7,729 nt of DNA from Nitrospirae bacterium RIFCSPLOW2_12_42_9 (GTDB lineage: Bacteria; Nitrospirota; 9FT-COMBO-42-15; HDB-SIOI813). The DNA lies in contig MHER01000027.1 of NCBI GenBank assembly GCA_001805205.1, positions 1 to 7,729 of the forward strand. The letters are read 5' to 3'. The notes below the pieces were generated by a model. It ran no database searches. It was not told where the DNA came from and was given only the letters and a program-made list of their open reading frames with translations. A program made the translations under genes and the position numbers. Shown piece by piece: positions 1 to 7,081 of the stretch; position 1 is the stretch's first letter; each line of letters starts with the position of its first letter.

Positions 1-35
1 TTCAATCCTTGTTTTAATGGAACTCTCATCACAAC
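1..35 (-). CRISPR. Leader-proximal CRISPR repeat, cut by the window edge
   Basis: Read on the minus strand, this segment starts GTTGTGATGAGAGTT and continues CCATTAAAACAAGGATTGAA up to the window edge. The second part matches the widespread repeat family that ends in ATTGAAA(C/G), whose last eight bases become the 5' handle of the crRNA. Adding about two bases past the edge would give the common 37-nt length. In this orientation the array is transcribed in the same direction as the cas genes and runs off the left edge, so this would be the first repeat after the leader. Only one copy is visible, so the call rests on similarity to known repeats and on its position downstream of cas4, not on observed periodicity. 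Confidence 0.78.
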
Positions 36-209
36 CCCTATTTTCCCAGCAAATCCTTTATCTACGCTCTCTTCTGGCATTTTTACTCCGCTCCCTTTCC
101 TAAATTTAACCATCATAATTTCTAATAAAAAAGCTATTCTCCTCCTTTCTTTACATAGTCTGCTTACCTGAAAACCTTTTTATCTGAACCACTTATCAAT
201 CACCTAAAT
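36..209 (-). promoter_or_regulatory. Probable CRISPR leader between cas4 and the array
   Basis: This 174-bp AT-rich stretch separates the cas4 stop codon from the first repeat, the usual place for a leader that carries the array promoter and the signals for spacer integration. Transcribed left, it has purine-rich runs (AAAGGAGGAG near 145, GGAAAGGGAGCGGAG near 85-100), a T-run near 127-132, and a possible -10 box TATGAT at 112-117 without a convincing -35 box. I see no strong hairpin. A short open frame crosses its left part into the repeat (see findings). Confidence 0.55.
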
Positions 210-803
210 TCATACGCAAATATTTTTGTAACAACAGTCTATGCATTTGTTGGGCCAACGGGTCTTTCTGGGATAGTATCCTCGTAAAATAACCCGCAAT
301 ATCTCATCCACAACAGCCTTAGCATACTCAAAATCCTCTGGCTTGTAAATAATCTCTTTTACAGTTGCCCCATCCCTTGCATAACATATGTACCCTTTTA
401 CAACAGGCTTATGGTACGTTTCCTTTATGAGCATAGCATACAGGACTGACTGCACTTTATGTGTCTCAAAGAAGTAATCCCTGAATTCTGTATATTTATA
501 ATCGAGAGGCGCCATGCTTCCATCAGGAAGTGTAAGGACTTCGTCAATTATCCCTCTCACCCTTACAATAGGTGATGCTACATAGACAGAGAACTCCTTA
601 TCCACACATCCTATCTTTTTACGCAAATACTCCCTGTTCTCTTTCTCCCGTCTCTCATGTAATTCTCTGCCCTTCAGTACCTTGTATCTTAACTCTTCAT
701 GCTGAGGGATGTTCAAACAATTCATGAAATAAGTAAAACGGGGACAATAAATATGTTCTATAACCTCCGAAGGGGTTATCATTATTGTGGACTCTGTATC
801 CAT
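210..803 (-). CDS. cas4: Cas4, RecB-like nuclease with Fe-S cluster
   Basis: Cas4 is a PDDEXK exonuclease that works with Cas1-Cas2 to trim new spacers and select those with a correct PAM. Counting from the in-frame GTG at 812 (200 residues), Cys23 in IYCPR and Cys190, Cys193 and Cys199 in the C-terminal CIDCCYKNIC can ligate an Fe-S cluster; Cys194 is an extra cysteine. The nuclease core shows His52, Asp90 in GIIDE, and Asp104-Tyr-Lys106. The metal-binding residue before the lysine is Asp where Glu is common (DYK rather than EYK). It is the last gene of the cas1-cas2-cas4 set and lies about 50 bp after cas2. The start is uncertain: GTG at 812, ATG at 803 and ATG at 782 are all possible and none has a good ribosome binding site. 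I prefer the ATG at 803. A strong Shine-Dalgarno with its own ATG lies further upstream, in the same frame but blocked by stop codons. Confidence 0.94.
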   Translation of the reverse strand: MDTESTIMITPSEVIEHIYCPRFTYFMNCLNIPQHEELRYKVLKGRELHERREKENREYLRKKIGCVDKEFSVYVASPIVRVRGIIDEVLTLPDGSMAPLDYKYTEFRDYFFETHKVQSVLYAMLIKETYHKPVVKGYICYARDGATVKEIIYKPEDFEYAKAVVDEILRVILRGYYPRKTRWPNKCIDCCYKNICV

Positions 804-827
804 AAATACCACTTATGTTCTATATTA

Positions 828-847
828 CTACTCCATGTCAGGCTCCT
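828..847 (-). promoter_or_regulatory. Strong ribosome binding site with a two-codon ORF ahead of cas4
   Basis: Just after the cas2 stop, the minus strand reads AGGAG (843-847), six bases, then ATG (834-836), GAG and TAG (828-830), followed by TAA. This ATG is in the cas4 frame, eight codons ahead of the GTG at 812, and three stop codons lie between them. The motif is either a minimal upstream ORF feeding reinitiation at cas4 or the worn original cas4 start. Confidence 0.45.
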
Positions 848-850
848 GGC

Positions 851-2129
<1,279 letters not shown>

Positions 2130-2144
2130 AGAAGTACTTTATAA

Positions 2145-2714
2145 TTAGGATTTTTCACTGAGTCGTCTCAGCATGGCGTCCCATATTTCGGTGAGACCCA
2201 AACGCCGGGCCCACTCAGAAATATACTCTTTATCCACCTCGTTGCCGCTAACCTTGAGAATCCCGGCAATATCACGAAGATGCTTCTCAGAACCGCCTTC
2301 CTGGTAAAACTCCATTTTCTTTATGATCACATCCTCAGGGGCTGAGAAATTTGCCTGATAGGATTCTGCGGGGTAAATCCTTCGTAACCGTTTGAACCTG
2401 CTGCTGTCAAATGGTGTATCTCGCTTTATTATTATATCCACCTTGAGGCCTGATGCAGGATGAATGATATTGAACTGCCCCTGATGTTTGATAGCATCTC
2501 TGATCATGTCTTCACTAATATAAAACTCATCTAAGGAGAAGGCCGACAGCAATCCTGCAATGTGTTTTTCTTCTATTGCTGCAATGATATCGATATCGTT
2601 CGTCAGTCGTGGTTCTCCGTACGCCATGGATGCTACAGACCCCGTTACAAGGTATGGGATACTGAGATGTTCAAGGATTCCTGCAACTTTCTGCAAGAGT
2701 TCAAACAGCTCCAT
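2145..2714 (-). CDS. AbiEii-like nucleotidyltransferase, possible toxin
   Basis: This 189-residue protein has the nucleotidyltransferase fold of the AbiEii/MNT type. Gly25-Ser26 in VTGSVASMAYGEPR is followed by Asp40 and Asp42 in TNDIDI, and the third carboxylate is probably Asp93 in LKVDIII. The segment SAPEDVIIKKMEFYQEGG and the LRDIAGILKV helix after it are also typical of the group. Known relatives transfer nucleotides to RNA or proteins, and some act as toxins in abortive infection or toxin-antitoxin pairs; the substrate here cannot be read. Its ATG overlaps the end of the preceding small gene by 14 bp and has a good GGAGG seven bases upstream (2722-2726), so the two are almost certainly co-translated. 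It lies directly ahead of cas1, where no I-D component is expected. Confidence 0.88.
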   Translation of the reverse strand: MELFELLQKVAGILEHLSIPYLVTGSVASMAYGEPRLTNDIDIIAAIEEKHIAGLLSAFSLDEFYISEDMIRDAIKHQGQFNIIHPASGLKVDIIIKRDTPFDSSRFKRLRRIYPAESYQANFSAPEDVIIKKMEFYQEGGSEKHLRDIAGILKVSGNEVDKEYISEWARRLGLTEIWDAMLRRLSEKS

Positions 2715-2928
2715 GCGAAAGCCTCCGCACTACTTCTTGCCTGAGTTTTTCATCATCCCATTCAGGATGATTTTTCTTTAAATGGATCATCAACATATCA
2801 CGCGCGGAGGCCCATAGATTAAAACCTATCCGGATTCTTTCAGCCGGTGTCTTTCGACGCAGCACCTCTGCCATGGAATCATCCACCACTTCTATTTGTC
2901 CTGAGTCTAACCTTAAAGTGTTCTTCAT
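2701..2928 (-). CDS. Small partner protein of the nucleotidyltransferase, possible antitoxin
   Basis: This is a small, charged, helical protein. I recall very similar small proteins next to AbiEii-like nucleotidyltransferase genes in many bacteria; the signature here is MAEVLRRKTPAERIRIGF, then HPEW and a C-terminal RRLSHGAV. It is usually left as hypothetical. An antitoxin role is an inference from gene pairing only. I prefer the ATG at 2928 (75 residues) because CAGGAG lies six bases upstream. An ATG at 2934 and a GTG at 2949 (82 residues) are also in frame. The gene ends 14 bp inside the nucleotidyltransferase gene. A 15-bp palindrome about 38 bp upstream could be its operator. Confidence 0.83.
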   Translation of the reverse strand: MKNTLRLDSGQIEVVDDSMAEVLRRKTPAERIRIGFNLWASARDMLMIHLKKNHPEWDDEKLRQEVVRRLSHGAV

Positions 2929-2966
2929 CTCCATCTCCTGAACATACACCTCATGATCTTTTGGTT

Positions 2967-2981
2967 ATCACAATTTGTGAT
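2967..2981. promoter_or_regulatory. 15-bp palindrome, candidate operator of the two-gene cassette
   Basis: The sequence ATCACAATTTGTGAT is a perfect inverted repeat of seven bases around a single central base. It lies in the only sizeable gap between the cas6 remnant and the small gene of the nucleotidyltransferase pair, where an autoregulated operon would keep its operator. No clear -35/-10 pair could be assigned next to it. The regulator is unknown. Confidence 0.4.
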
Positions 2982-2999
2982 TTCCATCACTCTCTTCAG

Positions 3000-3054
3000 C
3001 GTCCCGAACCCCCTCGACACCGACTTCCCGATGCCACAGTAGTCGGGGATTTCA
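3000..3054 (-). pseudogene. Remnant of a cas6 3' end (glycine-rich loop segment)
   Basis: These 55 bases match 4128-4182 inside cas6 at 52 of 55 positions. Translated in the cas6 frame, the segment reads EIPDYCGIGKSVSRGFGT, the C-terminal glycine-rich motif of Cas6. Two of the three differences are silent and one changes the usual Trp to Cys. After the motif the frame continues LKRVMEI and stops at 2925-2927 inside the start of the small gene. There is no cas6 body upstream, because the DUF1016 stop codon (3059-3061) lies five bases away. It is therefore a fragment, not a gene. The silent changes suggest it came from a coding sequence that had already diverged from the present cas6. Confidence 0.8.
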
Positions 3055-3058
3055 GAAA

Positions 3059-4069
3059 CTATTCACCTTCATATTTTTCTGGTAAAGGCAAAGAATGCAA
3101 TTTTTCTTTGAGCAGCTTACTGTCTATAATCTTCGTTTTATATGTAGCAACCCTCATCGGTGACATGGCTTTACCTATAGCTATGCGCACCACCTCTTCA
3201 TCCTTTGATTTGCAAAGGATTAACCCCACAGATGGATTTTCTTCCTCTAATTTCAACTTCTCATCAAGGGCAGATAAATAAAACTGCATCTTGCCGACAT
3301 ATTCAGGCTTAAATTTACCAATCTTCAACTCTACAGCCACAACACACCTCAAAAGTCTGTGATAAAATAACAAATCTACCTTGTAATCTTCATTTCCAAT
3401 GGTTATTTTGTATTCATCCCCCATGAAGGAAAAATATTTTCCAAATTCAAGAAAGAATTGTTTTAGATTTGCCACGATAGCCTTGCGCAGATCTTTCTCT
3501 GTAAAATTATCTTTCAATCCAAGAAAGTCAAAGACATACTCATCTTTAAGATGGGCAAGGGTATTCTTTTCCTTCGAATGAGGCACTAATTTATCTGTCT
3601 TTCTGGAAAGCATGAACCGTTCATAGAGTGATGAGTTTATTTGCCTTTCAAGTTCACGGCGGGACCATCTCTCATTAATACAGGTCTTGAGATAAAATTC
3701 TCTTTCTTCTATAGATTGGGTTTGATGAAGAATAATGACATTATGCGTCCATGTTAATTCTCTCACCAGTGGTGAGAGTTTTTCATTACCTTTATAACTC
3801 TCATACATCTGCTTCATTCTCCATAAATTCTGCACAGAAAAACCCTTCATATCAGGAAACACTCTTTGTAAATCTTTTGCCAGAGTCTCAACAACACCTT
3901 CGCCCCATTTAGACACTTCTACCTTTTCATAAATATTCCTTCCTATCAGGAGATATAACTCTACCAACTGCCTGTTAATAGTCTGATAAGCCTTCTGCCT
4001 TGCAGATATAATTTCGTTCTTTAATTTGGCAAAGAAATTCTTGTAATCGTCTTTTACTATTTTATTCAT
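3059..4069 (-). CDS. DUF1016/YhcG-type PDDEXK nuclease
   Basis: This protein has the two-part layout of the DUF1016 (YhcG) family: an N-terminal helical domain, seen in ARQKAYQTINRQLVELYLLIG and FSVQNLWRMKQMY, and a C-terminal PDDEXK nuclease domain. Counting from the GTG at 4114 (351 residues), the likely catalytic residues are Asp247 in YKVDLLFYH and Glu262 and Lys264 in VAVELKIGKFKPE. Members are found near restriction-modification and other defence genes, but their exact role is not settled, and they are not part of known I-D effectors. Two starts are possible: ATG at 4069 (GGAG about 13 bases upstream; 336 residues) or GTG at 4114, which would overlap the end of cas6 by 23 bp. I prefer the ATG. 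The gene looks intact and is flanked on both sides by copies of the cas6 3' segment, a sign of insertion. Confidence 0.92.
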   Translation of the reverse strand: MNKIVKDDYKNFFAKLKNEIISARQKAYQTINRQLVELYLLIGRNIYEKVEVSKWGEGVVETLAKDLQRVFPDMKGFSVQNLWRMKQMYESYKGNEKLSPLVRELTWTHNVIILHQTQSIEEREFYLKTCINERWSRRELERQINSSLYERFMLSRKTDKLVPHSKEKNTLAHLKDEYVFDFLGLKDNFTEKDLRKAIVANLKQFFLEFGKYFSFMGDEYKITIGNEDYKVDLLFYHRLLRCVVAVELKIGKFKPEYVGKMQFYLSALDEKLKLEEENPSVGLILCKSKDEEVVRIAIGKAMSPMRVATYKTKIIDSKLLKEKLHSLPLPEKYEGE

Positions 4070-4091
4070 TCTTACTATTTCGCTCCATAAT

Positions 4092-4772
4092 TCACTTACG
4101 CTTCTCACCCGCACTAAATTTTACTACCGTCCCGAATCCCCTCGACACCGACTTCCCGATGCCCCAATAGTCGGGGATTTCAAAGTTGACCGAGAAAGTG
4201 CCGAGAAAGCCAAGCATGGGAGTGCCTTTGAGGAAACAATCTGTTTCTTTAAGATTTAAAGATTCTATTTTTATTTGTTCTGTAACAACGTAACCAAGAC
4301 TTTTAGACAAACTCAATATATTACCTTTTAAAATTGTATTCAGGATTTTTTCTTTTTTATCCTTTATCCCTGATTTCAGGTACTCTTGATAATTTTGTTC
4401 ATTAAGGGCAAGCCATGGTTTTATGAACTTGTAATTTATATATAAAGTGTTAACGCCAAATTGAACATCTCCGGAGGTAAGCTGTTTATGGATGATTTTG
4501 TAATCGATACCTTTCAAAGTAATATTTTCAATTTCATGCTTTAGAAGTTGGACCAACGGGACCCCCTCCTCAATACCGACAATATAACCTTCGTTTTCTA
4601 AGACTCGATACTGAACCCTCGGATAGAGGTATAAAAGACTTCCATCCTTCTTATGATTATGTAAAATATCGTATTGAGGAAGTTGATTGGCAATATACCC
4701 TCGCAGACTGTTGCCATGTCCGGCTAAAGGAGGATCTGTTCTAAATCGTAAGATTGCCTGTTCAATTACCAT
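4092..4772 (-). CDS. cas6: Cas6, pre-crRNA endonuclease (Cas6b-like)
   Basis: Cas6 cuts the pre-crRNA within each repeat and leaves the 8-nt handle at the 5' end of the crRNA. The 226-residue protein looks like the Cas6b type. An N-terminal region holds LRGYIANQ, ILHNH (His38, His40) and YPRVQYRVL, followed by the GYIVGIEEG turn. At residues 198-215 is the glycine-rich loop GIGKSVSRGFGT that defines the Cas6 C-terminus. The last residues (AGEKRK) are short and basic. The ATG lies inside the end of the preceding gene (11-bp overlap) and has no strong Shine-Dalgarno, so translation is likely coupled. Bases 4128-4182 are repeated at 3000-3054, so the present 3' end may be a recombination product. 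The catalytic histidine is not certain. Confidence 0.9.
   Translation of the reverse strand: MVIEQAILRFRTDPPLAGHGNSLRGYIANQLPQYDILHNHKKDGSLLYLYPRVQYRVLENEGYIVGIEEGVPLVQLLKHEIENITLKGIDYKIIHKQLTSGDVQFGVNTLYINYKFIKPWLALNEQNYQEYLKSGIKDKKEKILNTILKGNILSLSKSLGYVVTEQIKIESLNLKETDCFLKGTPMLGFLGTFSVNFEIPDYWGIGKSVSRGFGTVVKFSAGEKRK
4128..4182 (-). repeat. Intact copy of the duplicated 55-bp cas6 segment
   Basis: This part of cas6 encodes residues 198-215 and has its 52/55 partner at 3000-3054, in the same orientation 1,128 bp away. The two copies bracket the DUF1016 gene. Identity ends at the glycine-rich motif on the 3' side of the gene. Upstream of the motif only a few bases look alike. Both copies can also form a weak hairpin (CCGACT, 15-base loop, AGTCGG on the plus strand), which I take to be incidental. 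Confidence 0.85.
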
Positions 4773-5592
4773 GGGTCACTGCGTGGAGAATGTCTCTTCC
4801 TTTTAAAATCCGTGCCATTGATATGTTGCTGATAAAATCAGGCTGAGATTTAAGCAACTGCAAAAAACCACTTTTGGAATATACACTAAGATCGATTCCT
4901 TTATGTGAGTAGCGTGCTAAAATATCACCCCTGCTTATTTTGTCACGGGTAACAGCGAGGAGGTCTATGTCACTTAATCTATCGCCTTTGCCCCTTGAGG
5001 ATGATCCATAATGCACAAGAATTAACACTGATTTATCCTTTGCTAATCGCTTGATAAGCACCTGTGGTGCAAGTTCACTCCCTGTGTCTTTTATAAGGGT
5101 ATGTTCTATCTTATTGCATACCGCAAAGAATAGCTGTGCTGACATTGCAGGAATTACATAATACTTATTAGGCCTGCTGGTATCTTTCCTCAATAAGTTA
5201 TGAGCCACTAACTTGTTCAATATCTTTATTGTGGACATTTTAGATAGCCCCGTAGATTCGAGAAGGGCAGGTATGGTGTGTCCACCTTTACTTTGATGCA
5301 ACCTGCTCCCTATCTTAATAGCCGTTGATAGCTGCAACAGGCCTTTATTATCCGCATCGTTCCTAGTAATAAAGAGCAGCTTCTCAAGCAAAAGGTTTAA
5401 TTTTTTCGTTGGATCGATTACCCAAGACCGCACCCTTTTCTCCGGATGTTTAACCAGGCCAAGCCTGCAGAGTATTCTCATTGCATGGGAAGCATTTGAT
5501 AGTGATCTTCCCGCTGCCTCAGAAAGCTCTCTGCTGGTCTTTTCTCCTTCAAAGATAAGGAGAAAAAGGTACTTAAGAGCATACAAGTTCAT
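4762..5592 (-). CDS. Winged-helix protein with C-terminal nucleotidyltransferase domain
   Basis: The protein appears to join two winged-helix units to a nucleotidyltransferase domain. Counting from the TTG at 5628 (288 residues), the first unit spans about 17-70 (TSRELSEAAGRSLSNASHAM, then RILCRLGLV) and the second about 112-160 (IPALLESTGLSKMSTIKILN, then KLVAHNLL). The catalytic part shows Gly208-Ser209, Asp220 and Asp222 in SDIDLLAV, and Asp246 in GIDLSVY, so all metal ligands appear present. Similar minimal nucleotidyltransferases occur in toxin-antitoxin and defence systems. Here the fused DNA-binding domains suggest a self-regulating or DNA-sensing enzyme, which is inference. I prefer the ATG at 5592 over the TTG at 5628, because a sigma70-like promoter ends exactly there. 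It overlaps the cas6 start by 11 bp. It is not a known I-D component. Confidence 0.85.
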   Translation of the reverse strand: MNLYALKYLFLLIFEGEKTSRELSEAAGRSLSNASHAMRILCRLGLVKHPEKRVRSWVIDPTKKLNLLLEKLLFITRNDADNKGLLQLSTAIKIGSRLHQSKGGHTIPALLESTGLSKMSTIKILNKLVAHNLLRKDTSRPNKYYVIPAMSAQLFFAVCNKIEHTLIKDTGSELAPQVLIKRLAKDKSVLILVHYGSSSRGKGDRLSDIDLLAVTRDKISRGDILARYSHKGIDLSVYSKSGFLQLLKSQPDFISNISMARILKGRDILHAVTHGN

Positions 5593-5598
5593 GGTATA

Positions 5599-5628
5599 AT
5601 TATATTCAAAAAAAGCATTATTTTGCAA
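5599..5628 (-). promoter_or_regulatory. Sigma70-like promoter for the winged-helix nucleotidyltransferase
   Basis: On the minus strand TTGCAA (5623-5628) is followed after 18 bases by a perfect TATAAT (5599-5604). The predicted transcription start, about seven bases further on, falls at the A of the ATG at 5592, which would give a leaderless mRNA. TATAATTATA at 5595-5604 is itself palindromic, so an operator function is also possible. This would be an internal promoter for the second half of the cluster. Confidence 0.5.
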
Positions 5629-5634
5629 ATAAAT

Positions 5635-6084
5635 TTACTTTGCTTTTAAGAAAAGCTTTTTGCCAGATATGGATACTTTATATGCTTCACTGCTTTTCTC
5701 GACAAGCCCACTCATTTCGAGCAAAGCCATATTGAGAGAGATGCACCACTCTGAAGAGTTATCTATTTCAGAGAGAAGCATATCCATACTCATTGGTGTA
5801 CGTTCAAGAATGGTCAGTATTCTGTAAAAGATCAGCGACTTATCAAGGGGTTCTAAACCGTTAACCTTTCTTTCGATACGCCTTCTGTATTCTTTTGCTG
5901 TTTCTGCTTCAACCTTGAAGGTTTTGCCATCGAGGTTTGAGCGTTCCACTATTTTTTTGAACCTTTGACCATAGACTTCATCCTCATCCCAATCAGAATC
6001 ACAATATAATGCTCGATGAACCTCCTCCAGAACCTTTTGACTTGCCGCTTTCCGTATCTCCTTTGATCTTTTTCTCGCAGTCAT
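5635..6084 (-). CDS. Unrecognised 149-aa protein with DprA-like winged helix
   Basis: I do not recognise this as a known Cas protein. The first 80 residues are highly charged and probably helical. The C-terminal part (about 84-138) looks like a winged helix of the kind at the end of DprA: a helix LIFYRILTILE, then MDMLLSEIDN, then the recognition-helix-like ISLNMALLEMSGLVEK and a short wing. DNA or RNA binding is therefore plausible. The gene starts 86 bp before the end of csc1 in another frame. The start is supported by GAGGTG seven bases upstream of the ATG, and an in-frame stop lies three codons before it, so the start cannot be moved far upstream. It ends 42 bp before the preferred start of the next gene. 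It could be a small effector subunit or a regulator; nothing in the sequence settles this. Confidence 0.72.
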   Translation of the reverse strand: MTARKRSKEIRKAASQKVLEEVHRALYCDSDWDEDEVYGQRFKKIVERSNLDGKTFKVEAETAKEYRRRIERKVNGLEPLDKSLIFYRILTILERTPMSMDMLLSEIDNSSEWCISLNMALLEMSGLVEKSSEAYKVSISGKKLFLKAK

Positions 6085-7081
6085 TGATAATCACCTCAAC
6101 CTTTTCAACCACTCCAAGTAGTTTATGTTGTTCGATATGAATACTTTCACCTTTCGATGCCATCCGAATATTTTCAATCCCTTCCGTTTCTTCTTTAAGT
6201 GCAGCATCAAGCCGTTCTTCTCCGCTAATGCCCATTAAGAAATGCCTTATAGAAAGCACTGTTCTCAGCATATGAAGGATTAAATAGGCACGATCCTTTA
6301 AGGGCAATGTAATATCTCTCGCCTTCGATAATCCAGGCTTCAAATTCTCCAACCTTTGGAGCAATTCACCACTGTCATATTCTGTTTTACGGGCTGGTAC
6401 GGCTATAAATTCTCTTCTCCCCAGATGCCTTATCTCCCAGGCATCTTCAACAAGAGCGCTCTCAACGATAGGATAAGGGAACATGCCTATCATTACACCC
6501 CGCTTGACCTTTGAAATCAGAGGGTCAACCGGGTGGTTCACATACTGGTTTGACTCTATTCCAAAGATTTTTTCAGCACTCCCAATGGTTAGTTCAGCCT
6601 TGCCCCGGAAACTGCCCATGCGTATGCAAGAAGGAATTCTCTCTACAATATCCGGATCAGCATGGAGATATCCCTTAAACTCTGTCTCTGGTGGTATTGA
6701 AAATATTCTGTAGGCTTTTAAGACCTCATTTCTCCCAATATTTTTACCATTTATTTTTGCCTGTCCAAAACCTGGCTGGATCAAATAATCCATATCACCC
6801 TTCGCCGTTTCCACCATATAATCTATACTCCGTACGGTTGCTGCGGGGGTAAAATAGAAATCAGGCTCGATCCACGAATGTTGATAGCGAGGGATATTTC
6901 TACCCCCTGTTTTACCGCTGATAATATAGCTCTGGTCTTCTCTTATCCTGCCCATGCTCCATGCCACTGCATGATTGAGAGCCGTAGCATGTAAATATGC
7001 GGGGGTAAAGGCTCCAGAGAGGGCCTCTTGGGAATAGAACAACGGATCAATAAGCTTGATGGTGTACGGGTATATCTCCAT
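5999..7081 (-). CDS. csc1: Csc1 (Cas5 of type I-D) with C-terminal extension
   Basis: Csc1 is the Cas5-group subunit of the type I-D effector, which caps the crRNA 5' handle. The N-terminus is highly characteristic: IDPLFYSQEALSGAFTPAYL, then HATALNHAVAWSMG. The body continues with the glycine-containing segments IQPGFGQAKINGKNIGRNEV and CIRMGSFRGKAEL, and the RRGV-like loop is KRGVMIGMFPYP. As I recall the family, most members are about 220-260 residues, which fits residues 1-232 here. The remaining 128 residues are a helical region (about 237-335) and a Lys/Gly/Ser-rich tail. The ATG directly follows the csc2 stop (TAGATG), with AGGAG eight bases upstream inside csc2, so the two are translationally coupled. 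Its last 86 bp overlap the next gene. Confidence 0.93.
   Translation of the reverse strand: MEIYPYTIKLIDPLFYSQEALSGAFTPAYLHATALNHAVAWSMGRIREDQSYIISGKTGGRNIPRYQHSWIEPDFYFTPAATVRSIDYMVETAKGDMDYLIQPGFGQAKINGKNIGRNEVLKAYRIFSIPPETEFKGYLHADPDIVERIPSCIRMGSFRGKAELTIGSAEKIFGIESNQYVNHPVDPLISKVKRGVMIGMFPYPIVESALVEDAWEIRHLGRREFIAVPARKTEYDSGELLQRLENLKPGLSKARDITLPLKDRAYLILHMLRTVLSIRHFLMGISGEERLDAALKEETEGIENIRMASKGESIHIEQHKLLGVVEKVEVIINDCEKKIKGDTESGKSKGSGGGSSSIIL
6092..6097 (-). promoter_or_regulatory. Ribosome binding site GAGGTG inside csc1
   Basis: GAGGTG lies seven bases ahead of the ATG at 6084, within the csc1 coding sequence. It supports genuine initiation there and so a real 86-bp gene overlap. Confidence 0.6.

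Noticed and set aside
3016..3045. Hairpin CCGACT/AGTCGG in the duplicated segment, as a REP-like or mobile element
   Set aside because: The stem is only six bases with a 15-base loop, and the segment is fully explained as code for the Cas6 glycine-rich loop, with mostly silent differences between copies.
2847..3281. Plus-strand open frame of 144 codons across the small gene, the cas6 remnant and the end of the nuclease gene
   Set aside because: It is antisense to supported coding sequence on both sides, and its translation shows no domain.
3059..4114. DUF1016 protein as a new CRISPR nuclease replacing Cas3
   Set aside because: The family is known outside CRISPR loci as a stand-alone accessory nuclease, and the insertion scars point to recent arrival. 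The missing Cas3 is better explained by the window edge.
3000..4182. Insertion sequence or transposon carrying the DUF1016 gene
   Set aside because: No transposase and no terminal inverted repeats are visible. The flanking copies are coding cas6 sequence that differs at three positions, which does not look like a fresh target-site duplication.
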